DNA from: Nansenia antarctica
Lineage: Eukaryota; Chordata; Actinopteri; Argentiniformes; Microstomatidae
Assembly (NCBI GenBank): GCA_963989245.1
Contig: OZ022339.1
Span: 18,723,662-18,787,661, forward strand
Reading direction: 5' to 3'
Length of the DNA: 64,000 nucleotides
Numbering within the stretch: position 1 is the first letter of the stretch; each line of letters starts with the position of its first letter. The notes under the pieces are model-generated. The model saw only the letters and a program-made list of their open reading frames with translations, made no database searches and had not been told where the DNA came from. Both the position numbers and the translations under genes were made by a program. Shown here in pieces: positions 11,415 through 21,971 of this stretch.

Positions 11415-12097
11415 CTTAACTGTCACACGAACCATTACAATAGAAGACCGCATGACCTCCTGACTAATGACATGGAAACTCCTGCCTCCTCTCCTCCTGT
11501 CTGCAGGATACAGAGTTCTCACCATCCTGGGGACGAGCTTCGGAGAAGCAGACAATAGTAGCGCGGTGATGGTCGGGGTCCGGTGCGACATCCTGCAATG
11601 GTCCGACACAAGCATCACCTGCGTGCTCCCCTCCCTCCCCCCTGGTCTGTATGACGTGAACGTGCAGGTGGGAAACAGAGGCTACCCCAAAACCAGGTGT
11701 GAAATCCCAACACACACATTTCACTGAATAACTGCAGTCACACATATCAGAATACCCTGAAATGAAACACAGCATCAGTCAAACGTTTGAAAACACTTTC
11801 CCATTCAATTGAAACTCTAATCTTTTGACCGGTACTGGTTGTGGAAAACGTGAACACTTTTTTTTCTCGAAAGACTTCATTCTCCCTCCTGCCTGTATGC
11901 TTGTGTCTGAGCATGTTGTCATGACGCTGGCCTCCTTCTTCCTAGCGACGGAGTGAACGCCACCATAGAGTACATCCTGAGGGTCTCAGGCCTCTCCCCA
12001 CGCCTGGGCTCCCTCTACGGGGGGGGCGCAGTCACCATCACGGGGTCCGGCTTTAGCTCCAACGCCTCGGACAACACAGTCTCCATGGGTAAGAACT

Positions 12098-12180
12098 AGT
12101 GTTGTTCCGATACCGATACTAGTATCGGCATGGCCACCGATACGCACAAAAATGCTGGTATCGGTATCGGCGAGTACTAT
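12098..12180. repeat. Palindromic transposon end
   Basis: TTGTTCCGATACCGATACTA is followed by its near-inverse (GGTATCGGTATCGG). This resembles the terminus of a common fish DNA transposon. It begins 10 bp after the last IPT exon, so an insertion may have cut the gene here. Confidence 0.45.
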
Positions 12181-12577
12181 TTTTTTTTGTGGAGAGTTTT
12201 TTTTCAATTGGAGAGTTCAACATATAATATGGTTATGCTATGACCTCCTCTTCCCTGAATGGCATTTTTCTTCAGGATTTGAATACTCTATCAATACACA
12301 TACTGTTTTGACCAGTCATCTTGGTAACTTACAAAGGATGAACTGTAAATGAGGATGCTCTTTTTTTATACCCCTTTTAGTGTTTTTTGTTTTGTTTTAC
12401 AATATTGCAATATTTCTTTCAACATAACTGTACCTTTGCCTCATTCATTCATTCATTCATGTGGTTTATCAAAGACTTGACATTGCTGGTTTTCTTGTTA
12501 TATTGAAGGCTACTTAAGTCCAATGTAATACATAAGATCAAGGTGAATATATATAGGTACAGGGGAAGTGTGTACAC

Positions 12578-12945
12578 TCACCGAACACTTTATTAGGAAC
12601 ACCTGTACACCTTCTCATGGTGTGGATGGTGTAATGGTGTAGGGATATGTTTTCTTGGCACACTTTGGGCCCATTAATACCAATTAGTCATCGCTTGAAT
12701 GCCACAGCCCATTGTTGCTGACCATGTGCATCCCTTCATGGTCACAATTTACCCATCTTCTAATGGCTACTTCCAGCATGATAATGCACCATGTCACAAA
12801 GCAAAAGTAATCTCAAACTGGTTTCATGAACTTGACAATGAGTTCAGTGGCCTTCCCAGTCCCACAAGTTTTGGGCCATTATCTTACTGTACAATGAGAC
12901 ACCATCCAATGAATTTTGAGGCATTAGTTTGTACTTGAGCAGACA
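12578..12945 (+). mobile_element. Decayed Tc1/mariner-like transposase fragment
   Basis: The left end carries CACCGAACACTTTATTAGGA, a sequence widespread in fish. A conceptual frame gives FMVTIYPSSNGYFQHDNAPCHKAK, the second catalytic Asp region of a Tc1-like transposase. It is followed by a degraded SPDLNPIEHLW-equivalent region, and stops and frameshifts end the frame. No intact transposase remains. Confidence 0.7.
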
Positions 12946-13184
12946 AGCTGTTTCTGCATACCTCAGAATACATTCTTCTGCTGCACAGTAGGCTAATTAT
13001 TTCATTTGGAGTGTAGAGCCAAAAGAAGAAAAAATGCTTCACTGTCCCATTATATTGGTACGGTACACCCTCTGTGCTTTTGACCATGTTTGGCAGAACT
13101 GTCATCCAATAGAACAAATGAAGTGATAACCCATCTGGGGGGGAGTAGTTGGAGAGAGTGTGTCCATTGTCACGGCCCTGATAA

Positions 13185-13268
13185 CGGCTGTATTTAAAGG
13201 ATCACCTTCCCCAGCTACAGTTCACTCTCTCACCTCACCTCACCATCCTCTCCTCTTGCTCTCTGGAG
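13185..13268 (+). promoter_or_regulatory. Putative promoter and 5' UTR exon of the LRAT-domain gene
   Basis: A TATA-like TATTTAAA at 13191-13198 is preceded by a GATA word. About 25-30 bp later begins a pyrimidine-rich stretch ending in CTCTGGAG, followed by a consensus donor (GTAAGTG at 13269). There is no ATG in this stretch, so it would be a non-coding first exon. This is an inference from signals only. Confidence 0.4.
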
Positions 13269-13637
13269 GTAAGTGAAACTTCACTCATCAAAGCAAAGGG
13301 TGGCGTCATATGGAATTTAGTTGTATTATTTTCCTTGCCTGTCAGTGGTATATTCTTACATAATATGACATTGCTCTCTTTAAAGGGACTATCTGGGATT
13401 TGTACAGTACAAACATTTTTGGACTTTTCCATTAAACATATCCATTGATTCTTGAAGAATGTAACTTCCTTGTGGACTTAGTTCAACTGTCTGACCCCAT
13501 CAGAGACCAACATATGAGCTTGTTTTACTCCATTGTTTGTAAACAATGTCATTGTAAACAAACACTGTATAGCTTCAAAACAAGGTTAAAGTGATTCTGT
13601 TGTTCTCATGGATGGTCAGTCATCTAAACCCCTCAAA

Positions 13638-13862
13638 AAAAGTTTGGAAACTTTATTTTGGTTGATTATTCCTCCCCTTTAATAATACCAATTGGTATTG
13701 TATTTTATATCGTTGGAAAGCCTGAATAGTCACCTTTACAACGAGGTACAACTTGTAAAGATCATGCATTCGTGGAATGAGCAACACAGCTAAACGTGTG
13801 GGTAGCGGCCCAAAAACATTTGCCAAAGTCCCCTATATTCTTCTGTTGGTATTCACTAGTGA
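13638..13862 (+). repeat. Lone terminal inverted repeat of the long-TIR Tc1-like element
   Basis: Closely similar over about 225 bp to the left end of the element at 46574-47619: CCTCAAAAAAAGTTTGG, ACCAATTGGTATTGTATTTT, AACACAGCTAAACGTGTGGG. No matching opposite end is nearby. Confidence 0.8.
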
Positions 13863-14028
13863 ACTATAGCTCCACTGTATTATATTCTTAAAGCTAGACC
13901 TTCTTCTGCATTAATATATAGCATATGGTAGTGTATAGGATTGTTCTCTTTAGCTGTATTTACATCTGTATAGTATCTAATTATTACAGCCTCTCAATAC
14001 ACACTTCTTACACTGTTTACACAGGTAG

Positions 14029-14237
14029 AGTCACTGTCTAATGATCACAAGGTTGGCAGATCAGCGGTTCAAGCCCCGGCTGGCCACATGTCAAAGTGTC
14101 CTTGGGCAAGACACTGAACCCCAAAATTGCTCCCAGTGAGCGGGCCAGCGCCTTGCATGTGTGTGAATGAGGCGCCGTTGTAAAGCGCTTTGGAGCAGCA
14201 AAAAAGGCTATATAAGTGCAGTCCATTTACCATTTAC
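14029..14237 (+). repeat. tRNA-derived SINE (plus copy)
   Basis: B-box-like GGTTCAAGCCCC follows CACAAGGTTGGCAGATCAGC. The body has CTTGGGCAAGACACTGAACC, and the 3' region CGTTGTAAAGCGCTTTGG then CTATATAAGTGCAGTCCATT. A reverse copy lies at 34222-34495. Confidence 0.75.
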
Positions 14238-15113
14238 TTGAACTATGGTTGAATAATCCCTGGTCTCTCAAAACGATTGTTAAGACACCCAAAGAAATAG
14301 TGTGGTGAAATGCGGCCTGTAATGTGAGGAATGCATACTTATGCTGACCTTCATTTTGGCACTCTTTATATTTCCAGTCACCATCTCAGAAGTGAGTTCT
14401 ATCACAGTGTGAAATCCTCTGTAACAGGATAGGACATGTATTACGCAGTATTTCTGATCTTGTTAGTGTGATAAATTATTATCTTTTTGCATTTTTTATG
14501 CAGGTAAAAGTAGTATTTGTGTCAAAACAAACACTAACAGTAACTAATCAACATAATTACTAGTACTAATTACTCTTTACAAACTACATTACTGTGATAC
14601 CTTTCTACAGTGCAGTTCAGTTGGCAAACAAGGCTTTAACATAAAGTGTTACCCAAATCAAATACACCATTTACACTTGTGGGTATTAACTGATGATAGG
14701 CACTTTTTGGAGAGAACTGATGGTACCAGTTTTTTTTTTTTACTTTTTATTTATTTATCTATTCTGGTTCTCTCCATAGAATGAGTGTCTTTGAGTACAG
14801 AGAAAATCACTATACAAAATAAATGCATTATTATTATTAAAATTATTATTTAGAGAACAGAGACCTAAACAGTGATTTCATTATAGGCTACTGAAAATGA
14901 TGTGTATTACCCATTGTTACTGTGAGTACATTAGGGTTATAGTTAAGTCAAGGTTAGGGCTAGAATTATTGCTGTAAGTAGCTTCAGTGTAGTAATGAGT
15001 TTGTTTCTTTTTTTATTTATATGTTTAAATAACCTGAAAACTGACTGGACTGACTTTTTTCTCAAATCTAAATGTAAAAAAATTGTTACAATGATTCCAT
15101 TCTCTATTTAAAG

Positions 15114-16226
15114 GCTTACGACTTTGGAGATATAATAGTATTCCACCGTAAAGTATATGACCACTATGCTATTTATGTGGGCGATACAAAGATTGAAGGA
15201 AAAAATGTTGGGCAAGATATCTTTCATTTCTCAGGTAAGTTCAAGTATATTACATAGCAGCTCAACCAACACCACACAGAACTTTCTTAAGTGACATCTA
15301 AAAATGTTTATAGTGTAAGTGTTTAACTCCATTGTATCATCTTTTATTTCATATTTTTTGGCAGGGAATATAAAAAAGAAAAATGCTGATTGCATATTTG
15401 ACGTAATGGAAACAGTTGCAAATAAAGATAAAACTGAAATTCAAAATGACGTTCATAAAGACGACCCCAAACAAGACGATGGCGAAATAATAAGGATGAT
15501 TCTAAAGTTGCATAAGCAATGCAAAGGAAAATACAGTGTGACAGAAAACAATTGTGAGATGGTTGCTACATGGCTCAGATATGGATATGGGAAAGCTACA
15601 TGTACCCAGGTATCTATAGTTTGATTTGTCCAAAGTTTTATATTCAAAATTACATTGCCATGATGTTGAATAACTTGAGGATTCGAGGCTCAGGTATAGG
15701 CCTACTGTGTTTAGGCCTAATTGACAGTTTTTGATTGTTAATATTGTTTTAGTTTTTATTTCGTGTTTATTTTGGTCTCTGACTAGACATTGCTGTATAA
15801 ATGCAGAACATAAGCCTTTTGTGGGTTATCCTTTGTTTGCCTGATTTTTGCTAATTTCCGAGTGGTTCATAGCATGTTAAAAACATTTAACATTTTAAAT
15901 TGTTCATAAATATATTCTTCAATCATACTATATTGTTAAACATTGATGTCATGTTTTTACATGAGATTACAGACCTGTAACATGATTAGTCCTTTTACAA
16001 TACCTGCTTTCTCTTTCCTACTTCACAGGCAAAAAGCAACAAATTTACTGCGTGGCTTGTAACTGTCCTTTGTAAGAATCCCAAACTTAATAAGTGTGAT
16101 TGTCCCACCACGAAAGGACCCGTTGGATGGTCAGTCCTCAGATGGTCAGCACCCATCTCAGCCTGGGAGCCCCGGCTGCCTGAGTCCTCCTCTTGTCAGA
16201 CGCTCCTGCTCTCTTCCATCTCCTGA
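15114..16226 (+). CDS. LRAT-domain (PLAAT/HRASLS-type) protein, 5' end unresolved
   Basis: A thiol acyltransferase/phospholipase of the LRAT family; relatives transfer acyl groups from phospholipids. The exons are 15114-15234, 15365-15609 and 16029-16226, all GT-AG and in phase (564 nt, 187 residues to the TGA). Conserved parts are YDFGDIIVFHRKVYDHYAIY, where the H before YAIYVGD is the catalytic His, and ENNCEMVATWLRYG, where the Cys is the nucleophile. The usual block is N-C-E-H-F; here it is N-C-E-M-V. A lysine- and aspartate-rich insert (about residues 44-80) separates them. The C-terminal tail is hydrophilic, without a clear membrane segment, unlike many PLAATs. The first exon has no ATG in frame, so an upstream start exon is missing from this model. 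A polyadenylation signal follows at 16241. Confidence 0.75.
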
Positions 16227-16240
16227 AGAGTCTTAATGAT

Positions 16241-16246
16241 AATAAA
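16241..16246 (+). terminator. Polyadenylation signal of the LRAT-domain gene
   Basis: AATAAA 15 bp after the stop codon. Confidence 0.7.
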
Positions 16247-17017
16247 ACATGAGCAAGAGTGTTCCATCGTTTCTTTCATTGTCTCCTGATCTGTCCACAT
16301 CAGTGACTGGGTAACCAAGTTGTTAGTTTTAACACTAGAACAGCGGTGGGTGGGGGTCATTTGAGCAAGTAAAAACAAATGTTACGTCTTTGCACTCTAT
16401 CAAATTTCAGGACCCTCCTTTCATGATCTTGAAGGCTTAGTTGAATCAGGTGTGTTATTACTGGACAAGAAGTATGTTGAGTAATTGTGTAATCCTGGCC
16501 TTTTCATAGCCGAGTAATTGATGCCCTACGCCCCCCCACACACCCTTGTTTCCCTGTCAATCTGTCTTGTCTCACTATGCAAGTCCTGTGGGTCTGCAGT
16601 ACCAGAATACAAGACCTGTGAAGAGAACAGATATTAAAATGATATTCCATATGCACGCAACAAAACACTTTTAAATGAATAAAATCCAAACGCCTGGTGT
16701 TTAATTATGAAATAACTATTATAGAAATATGCCTAAAGTAGATGATTTCAAACTGAGATGGTGGAATAAGAGAAGAGGTGGGTACTACAGTAATATTCAT
16801 GGTCCTTTATGTACTGTAGTTTGTTCACTTCATCACTAGATGGTAGCCAAAAGCCATTGTACTCAGTATGGCTTGTTTACAGTGAAGGGCAGGTAACTGA
16901 AAATGGCACCAATCTCCCATAGTGGGTGAAGACTGACAGCTGGGTCACACTGGAGACCCATTCGCAGAAAGAGCAAACAAAGTCACAAATTAACAATTGC
17001 CATTGTTTCTGAGGTAA
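16247..17017. other. Intergenic region between two convergent genes
   Basis: No open frame, known repeat or RNA gene was recognised. It separates the plus-strand LRAT gene from the minus-strand zinc-finger gene. Confidence 0.5.
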
Positions 17018-17023
17018 TTTATT
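17018..17023 (-). terminator. Polyadenylation signal of the zinc-finger gene
   Basis: TTTATT on the plus strand is AATAAA on the minus strand, 54 bp past the stop codon at 17077. Confidence 0.65.
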
Positions 17024-17076
17024 GACATTTGTATCCACATGAATAAAATGCATGCTTTTTTAAAAAATTCCCTTAC

Positions 17077-20000
17077 TCAATCATCAACACACTTGTGTTC
17101 CTTCAAACTCCTCATACAGGAGAAGCTCTTCCCACACTTAGAGCAATTGTACGGCTTCTCCCCTGTGTGAACTTGCTGATGAACTTTTAGGTTGTTCGCT
17201 TGGCTGAAACTCTTTCCGCACACGGAGCAGACAAAGGGTTTCTCCCCGGTGTGAACCCGTTTGTGCCGAACAAGGTTCTGTGCTAAACTAAATCTTTTCC
17301 CGCACACCTCACATATATGAGGCCTCTCTCCTGTGTGAGTGCGATAGTGAACGTTGAGGCTACTCTGTGTGGCGAAACTTTTAGCGCACACAGAACAGCT
17401 GAATGGCTTCCCCTCCGTGTGAATGAGCCTGTGCATGTTAAAGTAACTCAGGGAGCTGTAACCCTGACCACATACATCACAGGTAAACGGTTTCTCTCCA
17501 CTGTGAACCTGACCGTGGGTTTTCAGATTGATAGCAGTGAGGAATGTCTTGCCACATTCCCCACAGGTGTGCGGTTTGTCGACCGTGTGTATCAGCCTGT
17601 GCTTTTTCAGATATTCGGCAGACCGGAAGCTCTTGCCGCACTCAGAGCAGCTGTAGGGTTTCTCACCACTGTGTATCCTCTGGTGGGTCCGAAGCGCGCC
17701 ATTTTGGTTGAAGCTCTTCCCACACAGGTCACATATGAACGCTTTCTCTCCCGTGTGTATACACTGGTGGACTTTGAGATGGCTGGCCTGGGTGAAAGTC
17801 TTCGGGCATATCTCACAGCGAAACGCCTTGACGCCGCTGTGAGTCTGCTGGTGTCTCTTCAGGTTGGGCGCGAGGCTGAAGCACTTTCCGCATATTTCGC
17901 AACTGAAAGATTTCTCGCCCGTGTGAACCCTGTGATGTATGTTGAGTGCACTTCTCACTGTGAAGCGTTTCCCGCATTGATCGCATATGAAAGGTTTCTC
18001 TCCTGTATGGGTCCTTTCGTGAGACTTGAGGCCACTTCTTTGGCTGAAACTATTGCCACAGATGTCACAGCTGAACGGTCTCTCTCCTTTGTGTACAGTC
18101 AGCTGATGCACATTCAAACTACGTCTGGACGTGAAACACTTCCCACACATGGTGCATTTAAACGGTCTTTCGCCTGTGTGGATACCCTGGTGTATTACGA
18201 GATCTCTCTGCCTGGAAAAAACCTTCCCACACTGAGTGCAGTTGAACCTCCTCTCTCCTTTGTGTCCGGCTCTTGTGTGGGCTTTGAGGCTACATTTCGC
18301 AGGGAAGGTTTTCCCACATAAAGTACATTTAAACACATCCTCTCCTTTGGTAACCACCAGGTGTTCTTTAAGGTGACTCTGAGTACCAAATACCTTACCG
18401 CAGTATGTGCACTTGAATCGTTTCTCCAGTTTGTGGACTACAAGCTGGTGTATGTTGACACTACACTTCGCTGTGAAGCCTTTTCCGCACTGAGTGCAGT
18501 TAAATGGCTTCTCTCCTGTGTGCACAACCTGGTGGGCTTTGAGGTTACTTTGTTTACTAAAAGTCTTCTTACAAAGGCCACAGCTTAAACGTTCGTTTCC
18601 TTTGCCAACTTTCTTGTGTCCCTTAGTGTGTCTTGCATGTCTCATGGGCCGACTTCTTTGATTTGCTGTGGGGACTTTCCTCTTAGCGTCATGAGGTGCA
18701 GGCTGTAATTTTGGGCCCTGTTGGGTCTCTCCTGGTGAGGGATGTATATCAGTGTCCTCCTCCAATGGGTAGTCAGTAGCAGCATTCTCCTCAGCCTCTG
18801 TCCCAGATTCTCCACCTGTGCAGGAGGAGAAAATTGAACTGTTATTTTGCTATAGGCTCAGTATTTCATATCAACTCACTTTAAAAAGTGTTTGATTAGA
18901 TGCAATTCGGTCCTTGGATCTCAACACTTTTGTGAATGTAGGGGTATGTGCAAGCCTTCTTACTCACATGTGTCTTTGTATGTGCCCCCTCTCTGCATGT
19001 CCTGTTGCAGTTTCATTTCTTGTAAAATAATACATTCAGGATGTCCTTCCACCATGACTGCAGACTAGGAGTGAAACCTTTGATTAGACTAGAGGGTAGA
19101 CACACGTACACACATACAAACGTACACATATACACATATGTACACACACAACCAATTGCAAAGCTCAGCCTATCTTGATAAAAACAATATGTGTATATTT
19201 TGTAGAGGCTTACCTTGCTAGTGGGGACTTTGGACAAGGACATAGAATCAATAACATCTATGGCTCTGGGCTCTTCATCTCCACTCTTTGAGGGCTTCAT
19301 GTCTGAAAGCATGAACACATTCACAATATCAGTCCAAATGCTATTTCACTGAGCCTTATAAAATATTGCATGTCCACATATTTTCTCTGCTTCCTCACTC
19401 TGCGAGTCATAATTCTTCTCTTCCTCCTCCTCCTCCTCTCCAGTGGTCCTGTGCTTTCCGTCTAACATCTGGACCCTTTCCTTCAGTGCTTCATTCTCTC
19501 TCTGAACCACAGCTATTTCCAGGTACAGGGTAGCTGTATTCTCATCTATGAGGCTATTGATTTTTTCCATGGATTCTTTGGACAATCTCTTCATGATCAT
19601 CAACAGCTGTTTGGGGGAAGACATAATCAGTCTGCTTCTGAGACCATGAAATGAAACGTACACATATACACATACTAGATTGAAATCAAGTGCAATACTG
19701 AAACACAACTGTGAACATTTCAAACCTGCAAACTGCGACACTTTAAATGAATGTGCAATAACACTATGTGCAATATGACAACCCTCGGGTACATAAGGTT
19801 CAGAGATAGGAAATGTTAGAATAGGTATAGCATAGCATAGAGTACAGCACAGTGTTTTATTTGTATAGTATAGTATAGTGGATAGTGTACATAGCCTTTA
19901 TTTATGTAAACCAGCTCTTTTCCCTTCTTGTTTTTAGTTTTTTTTCCTAGCACCAGGGGAGCCCCCCCTCCCAAATTTCGTTGTTTGGTACCTGTACTTT

Positions 20001-20378
20001 AATGACAATAAAGACCATTCATTCATTCAAATGTATAGGCTACCACTCATTTGGCGTACTTAACTGTTACCAACTAATTTTACTGCAAAACAGAAACAAT
20101 ACCGATAACTGGGAGCACTGGTTAATAATGTCCCACATGACTTCTATTACATTTCGAATCTAAGTTCTTAGCATTATTGCCATAATAAAAATCGTCACCT
20201 GTGATTCTGTCTGCGCCTCATCATTCTTCTCTGGGTCACTGTCATGTCTCATGTTCTGAGCCCATGTCGTTTCCAAACGCACACCGCTGCGCTCGTCCAA
20301 CAATTTACTAATTTCTATCACGGCTGCATTGACCAAGAGCCCCAGCACAGTGGCCAATTCATCTTGTAATCTCAGCAT
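17077..20378 (-). CDS. C2H2 zinc-finger protein with 18 finger units
   Basis: A probable nuclear DNA-binding protein. Coding exons in order are 20378-20199, 19606-19399, 19302-19214, 19001-18968 and 18815-17077. Together they total 2250 nt (749 residues plus stop), with all phases consistent, including a 34-nt exon. The N-terminus (LQDELATVLGLLVNAAVIEI, then ESMEKINSLIDEN and a heptad-like QRENEALKERVQML) resembles the leader and coiled coil of fish-expanded zinc-finger genes. An acidic run and basic linker precede the fingers. The last exon encodes 18 units of C-x2-C-x12-H-x3/4-H joined by TGEK-type linkers. Unit 3 (HLVVTKGED) lacks the second His and the final unit ends KEHKCVDD, so 16 are canonical. 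It lies tail-to-tail with the LRAT gene. Such genes are multicopy in fish, so no orthologue is named. Confidence 0.88.
19790..20032 (+). repeat. 3' tail of a LINE with (ATTC)n end
   Basis: AATTTCGTTGTTTGGTACCT, ATGACAATAAAG and CATTCATTCATTC form the typical 3' end of a fish non-LTR element. It lies in intron 1 of the zinc-finger gene. Confidence 0.55.
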
Positions 20379-20859
20379 CTTTAATATCACACAACTAATT
20401 TCGTTCGTGCAGGAAGGCAATGTTATGACATTGGCCGTAAAGTAAACTAACAACTGTTTTACGACAGTATACTGTTGTTGATAGACGTTCGAAAGTGGCC
20501 AACGGCTACATATTTCCGGGGTCTGCCTTTTCTGTACGCCAGCAACACATGGACTGCATACGTCACATACTGGGCTGGAATGAGACTTATTAATATACTT
20601 ATTATTTATTATACTGTATACTATATTATACTTATTATTTGGATGCACTCTATAATTAACTATCTCTCTGGCATCTAGGGCTTTAATATTCAAGAGTGTA
20701 AATCATCACACGAACAAGCGGGGAAATATGTTCGTAGTTTCTTTATTTTCTCAAGAATTTGTCAAATAAAGATACAAGAAAAAGTATTCAAAAATTATTT
20801 AAATGTATGTACTCGTGCAATGTAAGTCGATTTGGATAAAAACGTCAGCTAAATGGGAT

Positions 20860-20907
<48 letters not shown>

Positions 20908-21267
20908 GAATGATTGAATATGCCAATGATACAATGAAGATTGTATGACAAAACGTTTTTTTGTATTATTCCTATTTCATTGAAATCATTTGCACTTAAT
21001 ATTTTCAAGAATTAAGCTTTTTATATTGATAAAACCCAACACCGAACACATAAAACACCTTCATTTGGCAAATACTAGTTCAACATTATATTCCCATCAT
21101 GACTAATATCTTATTATCCTAACACTTCATGAGTCATGAATAATAATATTGTGTGTCTGACTTAGTACTGCATGGGTGAATGGCTTATCAGAGAGCGTGT
21201 GAGTTAATTACATCAAATGACCAGTGCACACACAGCAGTGCAAGAAGAGCTTGAACAAGGATGGATT
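20379..21267. other. Region between the zinc-finger gene start and acss1 3' end
   Basis: Holds the zinc-finger promoter (not resolvable by motif), a retroposon tail (GTCGATTTGGATAAAAACGT at about 20827) followed by (ATT)n at 20861-20906, and the acss1 3' UTR. A minus-strand AATAAA (TTTATT near 20751) is a candidate acss1 polyadenylation signal. Confidence 0.4.
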
Positions 21268-21896
21268 TCATCCCTGTTTTTTCTTCAGCTTCAGGCTCTT
21301 ATACTGAGTATGAGCCTGGATGATTTCTGTGACAACAGAAGGGTCGTCCAGGGTGGACACGTCCCCCAGGTCTCCTGTCTGTTCCATAGCGACCTTTCTC
21401 AGGATACGCCTCATGATCTTTCCTGAGCGGGTCTTAGGAAGTCTCTTCACTACCTAGAAGAGGACAAATGAGAGATAAAGACATATGAGGACAACACTGC
21501 TTAAGCAACATGAACATGGATGGGCATATCATTAATAACATCCTGCTGGTTCAAAACAAATGTCATTGGCATGAAGACGGTGATATAACAGCATTCTCTC
21601 ATACTGCCTATGTTTCAATCACAGGAATGCACAGTGTGGTGTGCAACTCAGGCAGCATCATGAGCTCACCAGGAAGTGATCAGGGACAGCATACTTGGCT
21701 ATCTTAGTGGCCACCAGGCCTCGCAGCTCTTCAACAACGGCCTTCTGATTCAGAGAATAGTCTTCCTTTAAAACCACAAAGGCAAACGGGACTGTTGGAC
21801 AGGAAAATAAAGAAAAGAGTTAAATGTGCAGTAACAGATGCTTAGAAATGAGCCAATGACGCTGCTACTGAATCAGACGTGACAATAATAATAATG

Positions 21897-21971
<75 letters not shown>

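Larger units (their letters stand above)
7566..12088 (+). pseudogene. pkhd1l1: Fibrocystin-L-like (PKHD1L1) IPT/TIG exon fragment, four exons
   Basis: The exons are 7566-7687, 7819-7951, 11507-11696 and 11946-12088. All have AG acceptors and GT donors, and phases run 1-0, 0-1, 1-2, 2-1 without a break. The 588 nt encode parts of immunoglobulin-like IPT/TIG domains: GTVLTVEGFGF, QLKCRTPA, PLITSISPPTTAVIG, GYRVLTILGTSFG, CVLPSLPPGLYDVNVQVG, LSPRLGSLYGGGAVTITGSG. Repeated G-G-x-x-x-T-I-x-G-x-x-F starts fit the extracellular repeats of PKHD1L1/PKHD1, large membrane proteins of over 4000 residues. No further exons are recognisable either side, and the last exon stops mid-domain. Either it is a translocated gene fragment or the rest of the gene is outside or misassembled. 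Reading frames carry no disabling mutation. The symbol is a family-level guess; plexin or MET-family IPT domains are less likely. Confidence 0.6.
13269..15113 (+). other. Upstream interval of the LRAT-domain gene
   Basis: Apart from the lone TIR and the SINE, I see no coding exon. A possible 14-nt exon at 14378-14391 lies between TTTCCAG and GTGAGT but lacks an ATG, so the true start exon is unresolved. Confidence 0.3.

Noticed and set aside
14029..14110. tRNA gene from the A/B-box-like text
   Set aside because: No cloverleaf; a matching reverse copy at 34222-34495 shows it is a SINE.
13185..14391. Assigning a definite start codon to the LRAT-domain gene
   Set aside because: No exon with an in-frame ATG and convincing splice sites could be found.
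17317..18321. Long plus-strand open frame over the zinc-finger gene
   Set aside because: It is the antisense of the repeated finger units; the minus strand encodes clear C2H2 fingers.
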